Assembly: GCA_009731375.1 (NCBI GenBank) | Contig: BJOX01000145.1 | Span: 889,278-913,867 of the forward strand | Origin: Paulinella micropora | Lineage: Eukaryota; Cercozoa; Imbricatea; Euglyphida | Length of the DNA: 24,590 nucleotides | Direction of reading: 5' to 3' | Shown: positions 7,785-17,812 of the stretch, in pieces | Layout: every line of letters starts with the position of its first letter | How positions within the stretch are numbered: the stretch's first letter is position 1 | Position numbers and translations under genes: made by a program | Notes under the pieces: generated by a model | What the model was told of the DNA's origin: nothing | What the model saw: the letters and a program-made list of their open reading frames with translations, nothing else | Databases searched by the model: none

Positions 7785-10729
7785 ATGGCCGCCCGAGCCC
7801 CCCAACCAGTTGCCTCCTCCGGCTTACCGGCCGGCGGTGGTAGGTTAAGGCCGACACCAGGCGCAGGACAGTCCACCCTCTCCCAGCAGGTCGCCACCTT
7901 GGGCAGTGCGTCAGGAGACCTACAGGTTGCACAAAAGGCTGTCCTCCCCCGCCCACCGGCCGATAGTAGGTTCAGGCCGACGCCAGGCGCAGGACAGTCC
8001 ACCCTCCTGCTGGGAGTCTCCACCTCCAGCAGTGCGCCGGGGGACCCACGGGCTGTACCAAAGGCCTCCCGGCCGGCGTCGTTAGCCGGGTCCAACGGTG
8101 ATAAAGAGGGGCGAAGACCCCCTTCCCGGGGGAATGTGCCCCGAGAGCCCGCGGCCCCCCGCGTGGATCCAGGGGTAGAGATGCAGCAGCAGGTATTACG
8201 CCTGACGCTGGCTCTGCTGCGGGCCATCGCGGGGGGCAGCTGCCGTGAACGCTTAGGCCCGAATCAACCAGTCTTCGAGCTCACTGACGAGCTGAAAATG
8301 CTGACCATGCCGTATCCCATCGTCGCCCTTCAAGATAGTACGATGGTGGCCAGAGTTAAGCTTTGCAATGGCCTGAAACTCTGCAGGCCATACCTGCTAG
8401 AAGCCTGGAGCAAGTTCGCGCGGGCGGTCGTCAACACAAGTACTTGGCTTCAGCTGCAGCACAGGTGGCAAATGGAAAGCCCACTGCCAGACTCACTAGC
8501 TTTGACCAACAGCCACTATCTCCTATGGCACGCAAGCGGTGGACCGCCGCCTGCAGTGCAAGACGAGCCCGTGGGGNNNNNNNNNNTGGCGGACCGCCGC
8601 CTGCAGTGCAAGACGAGCCTGTGGGGGGCAGTACATGTCGGGGCTGGAGGCTGCTTGATGTCGATTGCAGAGAAGGGGCCACACACTACTCCCCGCTGGA
8701 CTCGGTAGATGGGGGCGCCGGGGCAGAAAACGGTGGCGCAGCAGAAGATGACCAAGAGGAAGAGGAAGATGAAGAAGCAGAGGCAGGCAACGAGCAGGAC
8801 GAGGACGAAAAGGGCAGCGAAGAAGACGATTATACTTCTTCGGCGGAGGAAACCAATGAGGAGGACGGCGGACAACCCCTGTGTTCTATCCAAGATTACA
8901 CGAACGCCGGCGACAGGATTGTCTGCCGGCGGTCAGGAGTAGTTTCCTACGCGCAGATCATCCCCGACGCACTGGCCTCGGCGATCCTTTATTATGACCT
9001 AGTGTCTATCGCGCATAACCTCCTTCACCCCACGCAGGCAAACCAGAGCGATCCGACTTCTGCGCCAGGCCAAGGCATACACCGAGAGGTGGCTAAGCTG
9101 TTCGTGGCGGGCCCTACCACCGCGGACAATCTGGGGACTGCTTGGAAGCGGGAATACGACGGGGTCGACAGGGAGCTCAAGGAGATGCGCCAGCAGCAGC
9201 AGGCTACGGGCGGATCGCTCCCGAGTGACGACGTCAAGCGGCTGGGCGCACTGATCACGGCCTGGGCGCTGGAGCAGACCATGGCGTGCAGCAGCGCTAC
9301 CATACTATCTCTCATCCGTGACGGGCCAGCGGATTTCGCGGCGGCGGTCGCGGATGAAGCGGCCAAGCCAGAGGGAGAGATGTCGGCGTTCCTGCCCGGG
9401 GAGGACTTCCTGACGCTGCTGACAGGGGCCTTACCGTCTTCGAGCGCAATGGGACCTAATCGGGCGGAGGGGGTGCCCCCCGCTGACGGGGAGGAGGACG
9501 ACGACGACGGGGAGCCGCCCTCTTACGGGGGGCAGGACGAGGGGGGAGAAGAGGGTGCGCACATGGGCCGGAGCCAGCGGGGCAGCCCTCCTGTCGACTA
9601 CTACCAACAGTGGCGCGGAGCCACCGCCGCCCGCACGGGGTCGCCCTCGCCCCCCCTCGAGCCGCCGCTGCGCGCGGCCCTGGTAAGTGAGGCAGTGGCT
9701 AAGTTCGGGGGCCAGTACGCGCTGGGGGGCATCTACCCGGCCCTGCACGTGGCGCACCTCGTGCTGCGCTCCCCGGCCGGCACAGCTCCTCCCCATGTCT
9801 TGCTCAACCTCGATGCACACCGAGTGGAGCTGCAGCAGCAGCTGGGCGAGCTGTACGCATCCGCTGCCGCTTATCCTCATCCCTACCAGCTACAACTCCC
9901 TGAAGTCGTGGACGCGCGCTACGTGATCCAGGACAGCTCCGCCGAAGTGTTCCGCGGCCTGCATCCGGGCCTGTTCGGAACTGTCTTTGCCAATGACCCG
10001 GCGCGCTACGCAACCTACCGGCGGGCGTGCCAGTCGGCGCAAGCGTGGGCCGCTGAGCCACCGCCCGCTGAGGAGGAGGGGGGGGCGCTCCAGTCCCTGC
10101 TGCAGTACTGCCTGCAGCACAAACTCGCGCTAGACGACGAGGGGATAGTAGCCAATGCCGTACTGGCCTGTGCGCTGTACTGCCCCGTGGCCTCCTCGCC
10201 GTCCCAGCCCCTACGTCACTACCGGGTGCTGGCCGCCGCCCCGGCCCGCGCAGACCGGCGCCGAGTCCTGCTCGTGCAATACCTGGAGGAGCCGCCGGAG
10301 TGGATGTCCCTCCTGACCGTCACCGAGGACAACTACCGGGCCGACCACGGGGGCTTCCCTGAGAGGGAGCGCCGGTGGCGAGAGCGGCGGCTGTCTTTGC
10401 TCCCCTTGTGTTCCCCGCACGTGAGCCAGGCCCGGCGCAACCTGCTCAGCCCGCTGGCCCGGCAGTATGTTAGCCAGGTAGCCAGCGGACACAAGGCGTC
10501 GTTCCCCGGCCAAGCTGTGCTGCAGGCGGAGTTCCGAGCCAAGAGGGTCTCGGCAGACTCCGCCAGCCTGTTTGGCCCCCAGGGGGAGGCTAGCTACCTA
10601 GCCTACCACGACTGTTTTCAAAAGGCGGCTGAGGTTCTGGGTGGTCTCCAGACCGAGGCGCGGCTACCCACGCAGCTGGCCGGCCTAGCGTTGTGCGACT
10701 GTGTACAACTCTTACTCGCACGCCCCTAG
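7785..10729 (+). CDS. Gene E: large unrecognised acidic-linker protein, split by a false 10-N gap
   Basis: ATG at 7785 has a strong Kozak context (A at -3, G at +4), though the frame is open back into the gap. The frame is 0 up to base 8576 and 2 from 8587. The 36 bases before the N-run (8541-8576) and after it (8591-8626) are the same but for one base and code for the same peptide. Counting one copy gives a continuous 964-residue frame ending in TAG at 10727-10729. Parts in order: two 42-residue repeats, a helical region, an acidic linker (about 8740-8865), a domain around SIQDYTNAGDRIVC, a second acidic linker (about 9480-9560), and a C-terminal region with several helices. No membrane segment or catalytic motif is seen. 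An AATAAA lies 85 bases after the stop. Function unknown. Confidence 0.7.
7841..8092 (+). repeat. Two 126-bp direct repeats in the N-terminal part of E
   Basis: Two diverged copies with a 126-base period (starting near 7841 and 7967) code for 42-residue units that share RxRPTPGAGQSTL. They are in frame with E and Pro/Gly/Ala/Ser-rich. Confidence 0.8.
8577..8586. other. 10-N gap with duplicated edges (probable unmerged contig overlap)
   Basis: Bases 8541-8576 and 8591-8626 are the same apart from one C/T difference (8570/8620). A fixed 10-N spacer between like ends is typical of a scaffolding join where the overlap was not collapsed. Confidence 0.85.
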
Positions 10730-10798
10730 CCGGCACGACTACTAAAGCACCCGCGAAAGTTCGGGGGCCCGGTTCAAGGCCCGATAATTATATTTATG

Positions 10799-10819
10799 TT
10801 TATTGCCTCCAGGAATAAA
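10799..10819. terminator. Interleaved poly(A) signals of convergent genes E and I
   Basis: AATAAA for the plus strand is at 10814-10819, 85 bases after the stop of E. AATAAA for the minus strand (read as TTTATT) is at 10804-10799, 97 bases after the stop of I. Each signal therefore lies upstream of the other gene's likely cleavage site, so the transcripts should overlap at their 3' ends. Confidence 0.7.
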
Positions 10820-10900
10820 ACTGCTAGACCCACACGCCGCGACCTCCACTCCGGGGGGAAAGGGGCGGCCCTTCCCTGTCCCGCCGCGACCGGCACTACC

Positions 10901-11629
10901 CTACGTCAGGAGGACCCTAGTCTTTTCGCCCAGGGGCGCCGCCCGGATGCACCGGCCGACGAACTGGTTGCGCACCTCGTGCTCGGCCGCCAGCTCCAAG
11001 TAATCGGCGGCCGCCGTTTGCACTTCCTTCAAGAGGGCCGCCGCGCGCGCCGCGAGCGCCGCGAGCTGAGCGGGTGGGTCACCGCGAAGGCCCTGCCAGT
11101 GCGGATCGGTCCGGCGCCAGTCCTGCAGCCGGGCCCGGAAGACCGCCGCGTCGTCCCGGGCCCGGGGCGCCCCGGCGGCCTGCGAGCCGAGGTACCCCAG
11201 CCGCAGCCGGTCGGCCGCCGCGACCAAGTAGTCGGGCGTAACCAGCACGCGCGAGGGCTCCCCGGGAGCGTCCTTGCGGTCGGCCAGCTGCTGGCGAGAG
11301 GGCAGGTGTGCGTGCAGGTACATGTTGCGGTGTGCCCAGTGCGCCTGCGGGGCAGAGCCCAGCTGGGGCAGGTGCAGGTCCGTGCCCCCCAGCACCTGCA
11401 AGCGCAGCGGCTTGCCCGGGCGCCCCCCCGGCTCGCTGTCCTCCCCGCAGACGCCCAGCACCCGCCACTCCAGGGGTCTTTCCCTGTCCTCGGCCGCCTT
11501 CCCCGGGTGCAGCCGGAGCGGCTCGTGGATCTCCCAGTGGGTGGCGCAGTTAGTGACGAGCGGTAGCTCGCCTACCAGGTCCAGCAGGTCGTCGGCCTTG
11601 GCGATGGCCAGGTCACAGGGGCGCAGCTG
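10901..11629 (-). CDS. Gene I: 3' part of an unrecognised protein (242 residues visible)
   Basis: The minus-strand frame is open from the N-gap edge (11629) to TAG at 10903-10901, with no stop. The GTG at 11461 is internal; the residues before it (LAIAKADDLLDLV, THWEIHEPLRLHPG) look like ordinary coding sequence. Further features are LQVLGGTDLHLPQLGS, HRNMYLHAHLPSRQQLADRK, VLVTPDYLVAAADRLRLGYLG and a C-terminal Ala-rich helix (LAALAARAAALLKEVQTAAADYLELAAEHEV). It is convergent with E and divergent from G, whose start is in the same gap. I do not recognise a family. Confidence 0.65.
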   Translation of the reverse strand, partial: QLRPCDLAIAKADDLLDLVGELPLVTNCATHWEIHEPLRLHPGKAAEDRERPLEWRVLGVCGEDSEPGGRPGKPLRLQVLGGTDLHLPQLGSAPQAHWAHRNMYLHAHLPSRQQLADRKDAPGEPSRVLVTPDYLVAAADRLRLGYLGSQAAGAPRARDDAAVFRARLQDWRRTDPHWQGLRGDPPAQLAALAARAAALLKEVQTAAADYLELAAEHEVRNQFVGRCIRAAPLGEKTRVLLT

Positions 11630-12563
11630 NNNNNNNNNNNNNNNNNNNNNNNNNNNNNNNNNNNNNNNNNNNNNNNNNNNNNNNNNNNNNNNNNNNNNNN
11701 NNNNNNNNNNNNNNNNNNNNNNNNNNNNNNNNNNNNNNNNNNNNNNNNNNNNNNNNNNNNNNNNNNNNNNNNNNNNNNNNNNNNNNNNNNNNNNNNNNNN
11801 NNNNNNNNNNNNNNNNNNNNNNNNNNNNNNNNNNNNNNNNNNNNNNNNNNNNNNNNNNNNNNNNNNNNNNNNNNNNNNNNNNNNNNNNNNNNNNNNNNNN
11901 NNNNNNNNNNNNNNNNNNNNNNNNNNNNNNNNNNNNNNNNNNNNNNNNNNNNNNNNNNNNNNNNNNNNNNNNNNNNNNNNNNNNNNNNNNNNNNNNNNNN
12001 NNNNNNNNNNNNNNNNNNNNNNNNNNNNNNNNNNNNNNNNNNNNNNNNNNNNNNNNNNNNNNNNNNNNNNNNNNNNNNNNNNNNNNNNNNNNNNNNNNNN
12101 NNNNNNNNNNNNNNNNNNNNNNNNNNNNNNNNNNNNNNNNNNNNNNNNNNNNNNNNNNNNNNNNNNNNNNNNNNNNNNNNNNNNNNNNNNNNNNNNNNNN
12201 NNNNNNNNNNNNNNNNNNNNNNNNNNNNNNNNNNNNNNNNNNNNNNNNNNNNNNNNNNNNNNNNNNNNNNNNNNNNNNNNNNNNNNNNNNNNNNNNNNNN
12301 NNNNNNNNNNNNNNNNNNNNNNNNNNNNNNNNNNNNNNNNNNNNNNNNNNNNNNNNNNNNNNNNNNNNNNNNNNNNNNNNNNNNNNNNNNNNNNNNNNNN
12401 NNNNNNNNNNNNNNNNNNNNNNNNNNNNNNNNNNNNNNNNNNNNNNNNNNNNNNNNNNNNNNNNNNNNNNNNNNNNNNNNNNNNNNNNNNNNNNNNNNNN
12501 NNNNNNNNNNNNNNNNNNNNNNNNNNNNNNNNNNNNNNNNNNNNNNNNNNNNNNNNNNNNNNN
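11630..12563. other. Assembly gap (934 N) hiding the starts of divergent genes I and G
   Basis: Gene I (minus) leaves the gap to the left and gene G (plus) to the right, so both start codons and the intergenic control region should be inside it. The stated length may be only an estimate. Confidence 0.9.
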
Positions 12564-12564
12564 G

Positions 12565-13164
12565 CTGCCGGCCGCCGAGCTGCTGCGCGCCAGGCGGCAG
12601 CTGGTGGAGGTCCTGACGGGGCTGCGGCGGGGCACCCGGGCCGAGGCCGACGGCCTGCGCGCGTGGTTCGGTGAGTGGGTAGAGCAGCGGGCCTGGTCCG
12701 GCTTCGAGGGTGCCTTCTGGGCTGCCTGCGCGTGCCTGGCGACCTGCAGCGACGCGGGCCGCGGCCTGGCAGACCTGTCGCCCGCCGTGGAGAGCCTGAC
12801 CCATTGGCAGCTGTACGTGGGGCTGCTGCACGGGCTCCTGCGAAGGGCGCAGGCCCCCCCCTGGGACGAGGTGCGGGCCCGGCTCGCGGCGCGGGGCCGG
12901 GACCTGCCCGCGGGGCGGCCGCCCCGGTCCAGCTGCCGCGCGCTGTTGTGGGGGGGCCCGCGGCCCGGGGAAGCGTGCACGGACCAGGTACTGCGGGCCG
13001 TGCGGGAGGTGAGCTGCGCCCGGGACCTGCCCGGCTGCCTGGCGCTACACTTCCGGACCATCTTCTGCGATCAGCCGGCCGCGCAGATCAAGGACAGCGT
13101 CGTGTTCCAAAAGCTGGCTGCGCCGGGGCAGCGGCTGGCGGGCGCCCGCAAGCTGGCGGGCTGA
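12565..13164 (+). CDS. Gene G: unrecognised protein, 5' end in gap (199 residues visible)
   Basis: The frame is open from the gap edge to TGA at 13162-13164. It begins in a helical stretch (LLRARRQLVEVLTGLRR), continues with a Trp/Cys/Ala-rich part (FEGAFWAACACLATCSDAG, HWQLYVGLLHGLLRRAQ), and then LHFRTIFCDQPAAQIKDSVVF. At the end the composition turns to short basic residues, while the phase one base back continues with an acidic, ordered-looking peptide (see H). So G may continue into H through a -1 frame change. The ATG-like start at 12604 (a GTG) is not supported, since coding character extends to the gap. Function unknown. Confidence 0.6.
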   Translation: MPAAELLRARRQLVEVLTGLRRGTRAEADGLRAWFGEWVEQRAWSGFEGAFWAACACLATCSDAGRGLADLSPAVESLTHWQLYVGLLHGLLRRAQAPPWDEVRARLAARGRDLPAGRPPRSSCRALLWGGPRPGEACTDQVLRAVREVSCARDLPGCLALHFRTIFCDQPAAQIKDSVVFQKLAAPGQRLAGARKLAG

Positions 13165-13677
13165 ACGGGGCGGGGGCGCTGGAGGACCAGGAGGGCGGCG
13201 GGGCGGCCCAGGACGTGTACGATCCCGCCGGGCTGGACGAGGACCTGGACCTGGCGGTCCTAGCCAGCCAGGTCAAGCTAGCCTGCGGGCTGGACCTCCT
13301 GGCGCAGGGGCTCGTGCTCCTGCCGCCGCAGCTCACGCAGGCCGCCCGGCAGCCGGAGCCGCCGGCCGGGGCTAGCGCCTGCGCGNNNNNNNNNNCAGCA
13401 GCAGGATCCGCCGGCCGGGGCGGGCGCCTGCGCGGAGCCGACCCCCGCGTCGCGGCGGCCGCGGCCGTGCGTGGTGGCCGTGCTGGGCACGTGGGCGGTG
13501 TACGACCGCGGGCCCCGCCGGGCCTGGCTGTGCCATTCGCTGGCGGAGGCGTGGCTGTGGCTGTGCTACCTGGTGTGGACGGAGCACGGGGGGCGGCTGG
13601 GCACGGGGGCGCGGCTCGTGCGCCCGGGGGTGCCGGGGGCCGACTTCGCCAGGCAGGCGGCGCCCTCCCCCCGCTAG
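13165..13677 (+). CDS. Region H: continuation or downstream gene of G, no ATG, interrupted by 10 N
   Basis: After the TGA of G, the phase-0 frame reads an acidic peptide (GAGALEDQEGGG, QDVYDPAGLDEDLDLAVLA, ACGLDLLAQGLVLLPPQL) up to a 10-N gap at 13386. After it, phase 1 reads through a Pro/Arg linker and CVVAVLGTWAVYDRG, AWLWLCYLVWTEHGG to TAG at 13675-13677. No ATG precedes the acidic part, and this frame is open back across G. The simplest reading is that G and H form one gene with a 1-base error or frameshift before 13162. Alternatives are programmed -1 frameshifting or two overlapping genes. The Trp/Leu-rich stretch near 13535-13585 is hydrophobic but too short and mixed to call a membrane segment firmly. 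Confidence 0.45.
13386..13395. other. 10-N gap with similar edges
   Basis: The 27 bases before the gap and the bases 13408-13434 after it are alike (coding for PPAGASACA and PPAGAGACA) with two or three differences. This may be a collapsed in-frame tandem repeat or a poorly merged overlap; it is less clear than the gap at 8577. Confidence 0.6.
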
Positions 13678-13860
13678 GCCGTGCCGGCACCAACTCACAC
13701 CCTCGCCGCACTGCCCCGCCCGCGGGCCGACCGCTGGGCCAGGGAGGACGGGAGGGGGGCCTACGGAGGCAGAGCCCTGTCCCCCTTCCCTCGAGGGAGG
13801 GGAGGGAAAGGGCGGGGAGGGGGCTGCATCCCCCCTTCCCCCCCTGGCCCGCACGGGGGC
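13678..13860. other. Spacer between H and F with G-quadruplex-type motif and palindrome
   Basis: The spacer is rich in G and C runs. TCCCTCGAGGGA at 13787-13798 is a perfect 12-base palindrome. It leads into 13795-13823, which has six G-runs of 3-5 separated by 1-3 bases, a strong G-quadruplex-type pattern. No gene is supported here. Confidence 0.6.
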
Positions 13861-13896
13861 ATGCCCTCTGACTCTCTTCCCCCTTGCTGTCTCCCC

Positions 13897-16800
13897 ATGT
13901 CGGACCTAAATGACCGCATGATGCCGTACAACATGATATTGCCTTTCTTGTGGTCCGATCAGTCCCCTGCGTCCAACAGGGGCTTCGTTTCCGAGGGCGG
14001 AAAGGAGCTTATTTACTTCCTAGCCACAGAAACCAATGGAACACACGACCAGGTTGAGGAACGCGGTAAAGAGATCGAGACCTACTTGGCGAGTAGACGC
14101 GGCAAGCAGGCCGCCGCGGGCTTCGAGAAGGTGAACCTAACGGGACTGCCGTGGCGGCCGATCAAGGTGCCCTTCGCCTTTCTGCAGGCACTGCTGAACA
14201 TTAAGGAACTGCGTTTGGAGTGTGTCCGACTGCTGCCGTCGCACACCGAACTCTCTTTTCCGCCATCCTGTGTACGGCTAGAGTGGGTACAGGTTAGCCA
14301 TTCGCAGCGTCCCTTGGGCCTGATCGTAACCGCCGTGCAGGGAATGCACTTGTCCATGATCGATAGTGACGCTGTGTATAGTATCAGGTTGGACCCCCCC
14401 AGTGACCGGCAGAGTCCACAGACAGTGGCACAGCCTCCGGGGAGTGGGATTCTGACTGTGCGGGGATGTAGGGAGCTGTGCGACGTCTCGTGCGCATCAG
14501 CGACTACCGCCGCGGTACTAGCGCACGCGTACGTAGCAGGAGTGGAGGGGGGTGGGCTGCAGCTGTCCTTGGACTTTCTGCGCGGGCTACGGTGGGTCCA
14601 GGGCCTATGCCTGGTGCACGTCCAGCTAAGGGCCACGTGGAATCACCAGCCAGCCCCCCTCCTTTTCCCGTCGTGCCGCGAACTCAACTGGCAGCAGGTC
14701 ACGGGCGAGCGGGTAAGCGTGTCCCTGTCGGCACACTACCTGACGCGCCTGCTGGTGAAGGGCACGACAGGCTTGGAGGGGCTAGAAGTAGGCACGTGCG
14801 GGGCACCGGCTTTGCCAGCGGAACGGGGCACGCCCCCCGGGGTTGCATGGAACGGGCAGTTCCCAGTGCCTGCCACCGTGCAACCAACCACTGCCGCTGC
14901 TTTGGTCGCCGTTCTGGTCGGTTGCGGTGGGCTGCGAAGTATGACTGTGCGCGCGGACAATGTCATGGTCTACGCTAGCATGCTGACCCGCTTGACTGAG
15001 GTCCGGGGTCCGGAGAGCGGCATTCTGCACCTGGACCACTGTGGACCACTCGGGGAAAACCTAATGGTCCATGGCTTCAGCGCAGTGCTGGTGTCGAATA
15101 CGCCGGGGACCAGGTGGCGCGACGAGCGCCACGGGCCGTTCCCCGACGGGAGGACACTGGGGTGTGTAGAGTGGCAGGAGCGCCCGGCGGCGCTGCGGGA
15201 GTACCCCTGGGTGCGGCCGCAGGTGCTGGACGCGCAGGGGGCCCCTGCGGCCCTCTCCCTGTCTCCCGAGGCCTGTGCTGAGTTCGCACGACACCTTTGC
15301 GCGGCGTACGGCCGGCTGCTGCTGTGTCTGTTGTTCCCGCCCGGCTCGCGTCCGGGGCCCTGGTGCCTGGAGGACTGGTGGAGGGCGGACGCGCGGGGCG
15401 GCGCGCAGACGGGGCCGGACCAGGTGGCCGCACTCGTGTTGGCACTACCAGAGCCTCAACGAACACGGGAGGCCCTGGCTGTGTGCGAGGGCTACCTGGC
15501 CCTGAGGCCGCCCCCGCCCCCCACCCTCCGTCGGGCCGGCCTCTGGCTGTGCTTACCCGCCCCGCGGGCCAGCCCCGTGCGCGAGGACCTGCGCTGGCGC
15601 CTGCTGCAGGCCCGCGTGGACCCCCGTGGCTTGGCCCAGCTAGGGGCAGCCCGGGTGGGCGAGCTGCCGGAGCGGCTGGACCGCTGCCTGCGCGACGAGA
15701 CCCTGCACAGGCTGGCGTGCCATTACCTGTACCAAGAGCTGACAACCTTCCGACCGGTCCGCCGACGGATTCCCGCCTCCCTAGCGTACCTAGCGCGCTG
15801 CCTGCACCAGGGCACGGTAGAGGCTAGGCTCTGTGGCCTGGACACTGCGGCAGCCAGGTCCGGTGGCCAGGCGCGGCCCCCCGAGGCTTCCGTCCAGCTG
15901 CTGAGCGCGGCTTTCCTGCCCCGCTCGGTACCGGGAGCTAGGAGGAAGCGGTTGTCCCTGCTGCGCGCCATGCGGCTGGTGTACGCCGGTGGGCTAGACC
16001 CGCACGCTCCCCAGGGGACGACCCCCCTGACCGGCTACCGGGAGCTCGGGCTGACGATCTGCGGCTGGCTGCAACAGTACCGCGGCCTAACGCCGGCTCC
16101 GGCCCCCCCCGGGCCGGGCTGGGGTTCCCTGCGAGTGTGGTTCGGGGGAGAGCAGACCCCAGCCGAGTGCGACGAGTCGCTGCGTGCCTTGCTGTCGCTG
16201 CTGTTTCCAGAAGGGGGGTGGCAGGGGCTGTATGGCACGCCCACCCACGATCCCGCGGCTGGGGCTCTGCTACCCAGGGACGTGCACCCGGAGGGAGGCT
16301 TCGTTACCCAGGGGAAGGGACGAACTCTGCTGCTAGAGAAGGTTCATCGCGCCCTNNNNNNNNNNNNNNNNNNNNNNNNNNNNNNNNNNNNNNNNNNNNN
16401 NNNNNNNNNNNNNNNNNNNNNNNNNNNNNNNNNNNNNNNNNNNNNNNNNNNNNNNNNNNNNNNNNNNNNNNNNNNNNNNNNNNNNNNNNNNNNNNNNNNN
16501 NNNNNNNNNNNNNNNNNNNNNNNNNNNNNNNNNNNNNNNNNNNNNNNNNNNNNNNNNNNNNNNNNNNNNNNNNNNNNNNNNNNNNNNNNNNNNNNNNNNN
16601 NNNNNNNNNNNNNNNNNNNNNNNNNNNNNNNNNNNNNNNNNNNNNNNNNNNNNNNNNNNNNNNNNNNNNNNNNNNNNNNNNNNNNNNNNNNNNNNNNNNN
16701 NNNNNNNNNNNNNNNNNNNNNNNNNNNNNNNNNNNNNNNNNNNNNNNNNNNNNNNNNNNNNNNNNNNNNNNNNNNNNNNNNNNNNNNNNNNNNNNNNNNN

Positions 16801-17776
16801 NNNNNNNNNNNNNNNNNNNNNNNNNNNNNNNNNNNNNNNNNNNNNNNNNNNNNNNNNNNNNNNNNNNNNNNNNNNNNNNNNNNNNNNNNNNNNNNNNNNN
16901 NNNNNNNNNNNNNNNNNNNNNNNNNNNNNNNNNNNNNNNNNNNNNNNNNNNNNNNNNNNNNNNNNNNNNNNNNNNNNNNNNNNNNNNNNNNNNNNNNNNN
17001 NNNNNNNNNNNNNNNNNNNNNNNNNNNNNNNNNNNNNNNNNNNNNNNNNNNNNNNNNNNNNNNNNNNNNNNNNNNNNNNNNNNNNNNNNNNNNNNNNNNN
17101 NNNNNNNNNNNNNNNNNNNNNNNNNNNNNNNNNNNNNNNNNNNNNNNNNNNNNNNNNNNNNNNNNNNNNNNNNNNNNNNNNNNNNNNNNNNNNNNNNNNN
17201 NNNNNNNNNNNNNNNNNNNNNNNNNNNNNNNNNNNNNNNNNNNNNNNNNNNNNNNNNNNNNNNNNNNNNNNNNNNNNNNNNNNNNNNNNNNNNNNNNNNN
17301 NNNNNNNNNNNNNNNNNNNNNNNNNNNNNNNNNNNNNGGGGAGAGCAGACCCCAGCCGAGTGCGACGAGTCGCTGCGTGCCTTGCTGTCGCTGCTGTTTC
17401 CAGAAGGGGGGTGGCAGGGGCTGTATGGCACGCCCACCCACGATCCCGCGGCTGGGGCTCTGCTACCCAGGGACGTGCACCCGGAGGGAGGCTTCGTTAC
17501 CCAGGGGAAGGGACGAACTCTGCTGCTAGAGAAGGTTCATCGCGCCCTGCGGATCGCGCCCTGCGGGATTGCCTGGTCGCCTGGGTCGCGACGCTGCTGC
17601 AGCAGTGGCTGCCCCCGACGGCGGATTGGCCGTCCCTCCGCCAATGGGTCGACGAGGCGGCGGAGTCCCGCGGGCTGCCGGCGGGAGCGGCTGACCTCAT
17701 CCACGCCGGCGTGGCCATGGCCGAGGCGCTCGTACGGCCACCGGCCGGCAGCCCGCCGGGCGCCATGGCCTGGTAA
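13897..17776 (+). CDS. Gene F: ~890-residue protein, interrupted by a gap with duplicated edges
   Basis: ATG at 13897 starts MSDLNDRMMPYNM; another in-frame ATG at 13861 would add 12 residues. The frame runs to the gap at 16356. After the gap the 211 bases 17338-17548 repeat 16145-16355, followed by a 14-base tandem duplication (17539-17552/17553-17566). Counting one copy of each gives 891 codons ending at TAA 17774-17776, with phase restored. The first ~400 residues show alternating hydrophobic strands (LKELRLECVRLL-like, RLEWVQVS) that hint at leucine-rich-repeat-like ladders, at low confidence. The rest is helical, rich in Leu, Arg, Ala and Trp. The first 1.2 kb is visibly less GC-rich than the rest. 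No family or catalytic motif is recognised. Confidence 0.7.
16356..17337. other. 982-N gap, probably artefactual (identical 211-bp edges)
   Basis: Bases 16145-16355 and 17338-17548 appear identical by eye. The right-hand copy continues into unique sequence that codes for the natural C-terminus of F. This suggests overlapping contig ends separated by an estimated gap size; a true 1.2 kb-spaced duplication is the alternative. Confidence 0.8.
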
Positions 17777-17784
17777 GTAAACCA

Positions 17785-17798
17785 CGAGTAGCTACTCG
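17785..17798. repeat. Perfect 14-bp palindrome between convergent F and Z
   Basis: CGAGTAGCTACTCG is a perfect palindrome, 8 bases after the stop of F and 9 bases before the minus-strand AATAAA of Z. It could be a protein-binding site or a short RNA hairpin; the role is unknown. Confidence 0.8.
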
Positions 17799-17806
17799 CG
17801 CTCTCT

Positions 17807-17812
17807 TTTATT
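17807..17812 (-). terminator. Poly(A) signal overlapping the stop codon of Z
   Basis: Minus-strand AATAAA at 17812-17807 contains the TAA stop of Z (17810-17808), read CAA-TAA-A. It is the only AATAAA or ATTAAA I see on the minus strand downstream of X, so X, Y and Z would share one 3' end. Confidence 0.7.

Noticed and set aside
13681-13896. Upstream extension of gene F in the same phase
   Set aside because: Before 13861 the sequence is G/C-run spacer with low-complexity translation; only the ATGs at 13861 and 13897 are sensible starts.
16137-17780. Long frames running through the N-gap
   Set aside because: They exist only because N codons cannot be stops; they give no evidence of coding.
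17770-17782. GTAAGT at the end of F as a 5' splice site
   Set aside because: It matches the consensus, but no partner acceptor or downstream exon is visible and it overlaps a natural stop next to a convergent gene.
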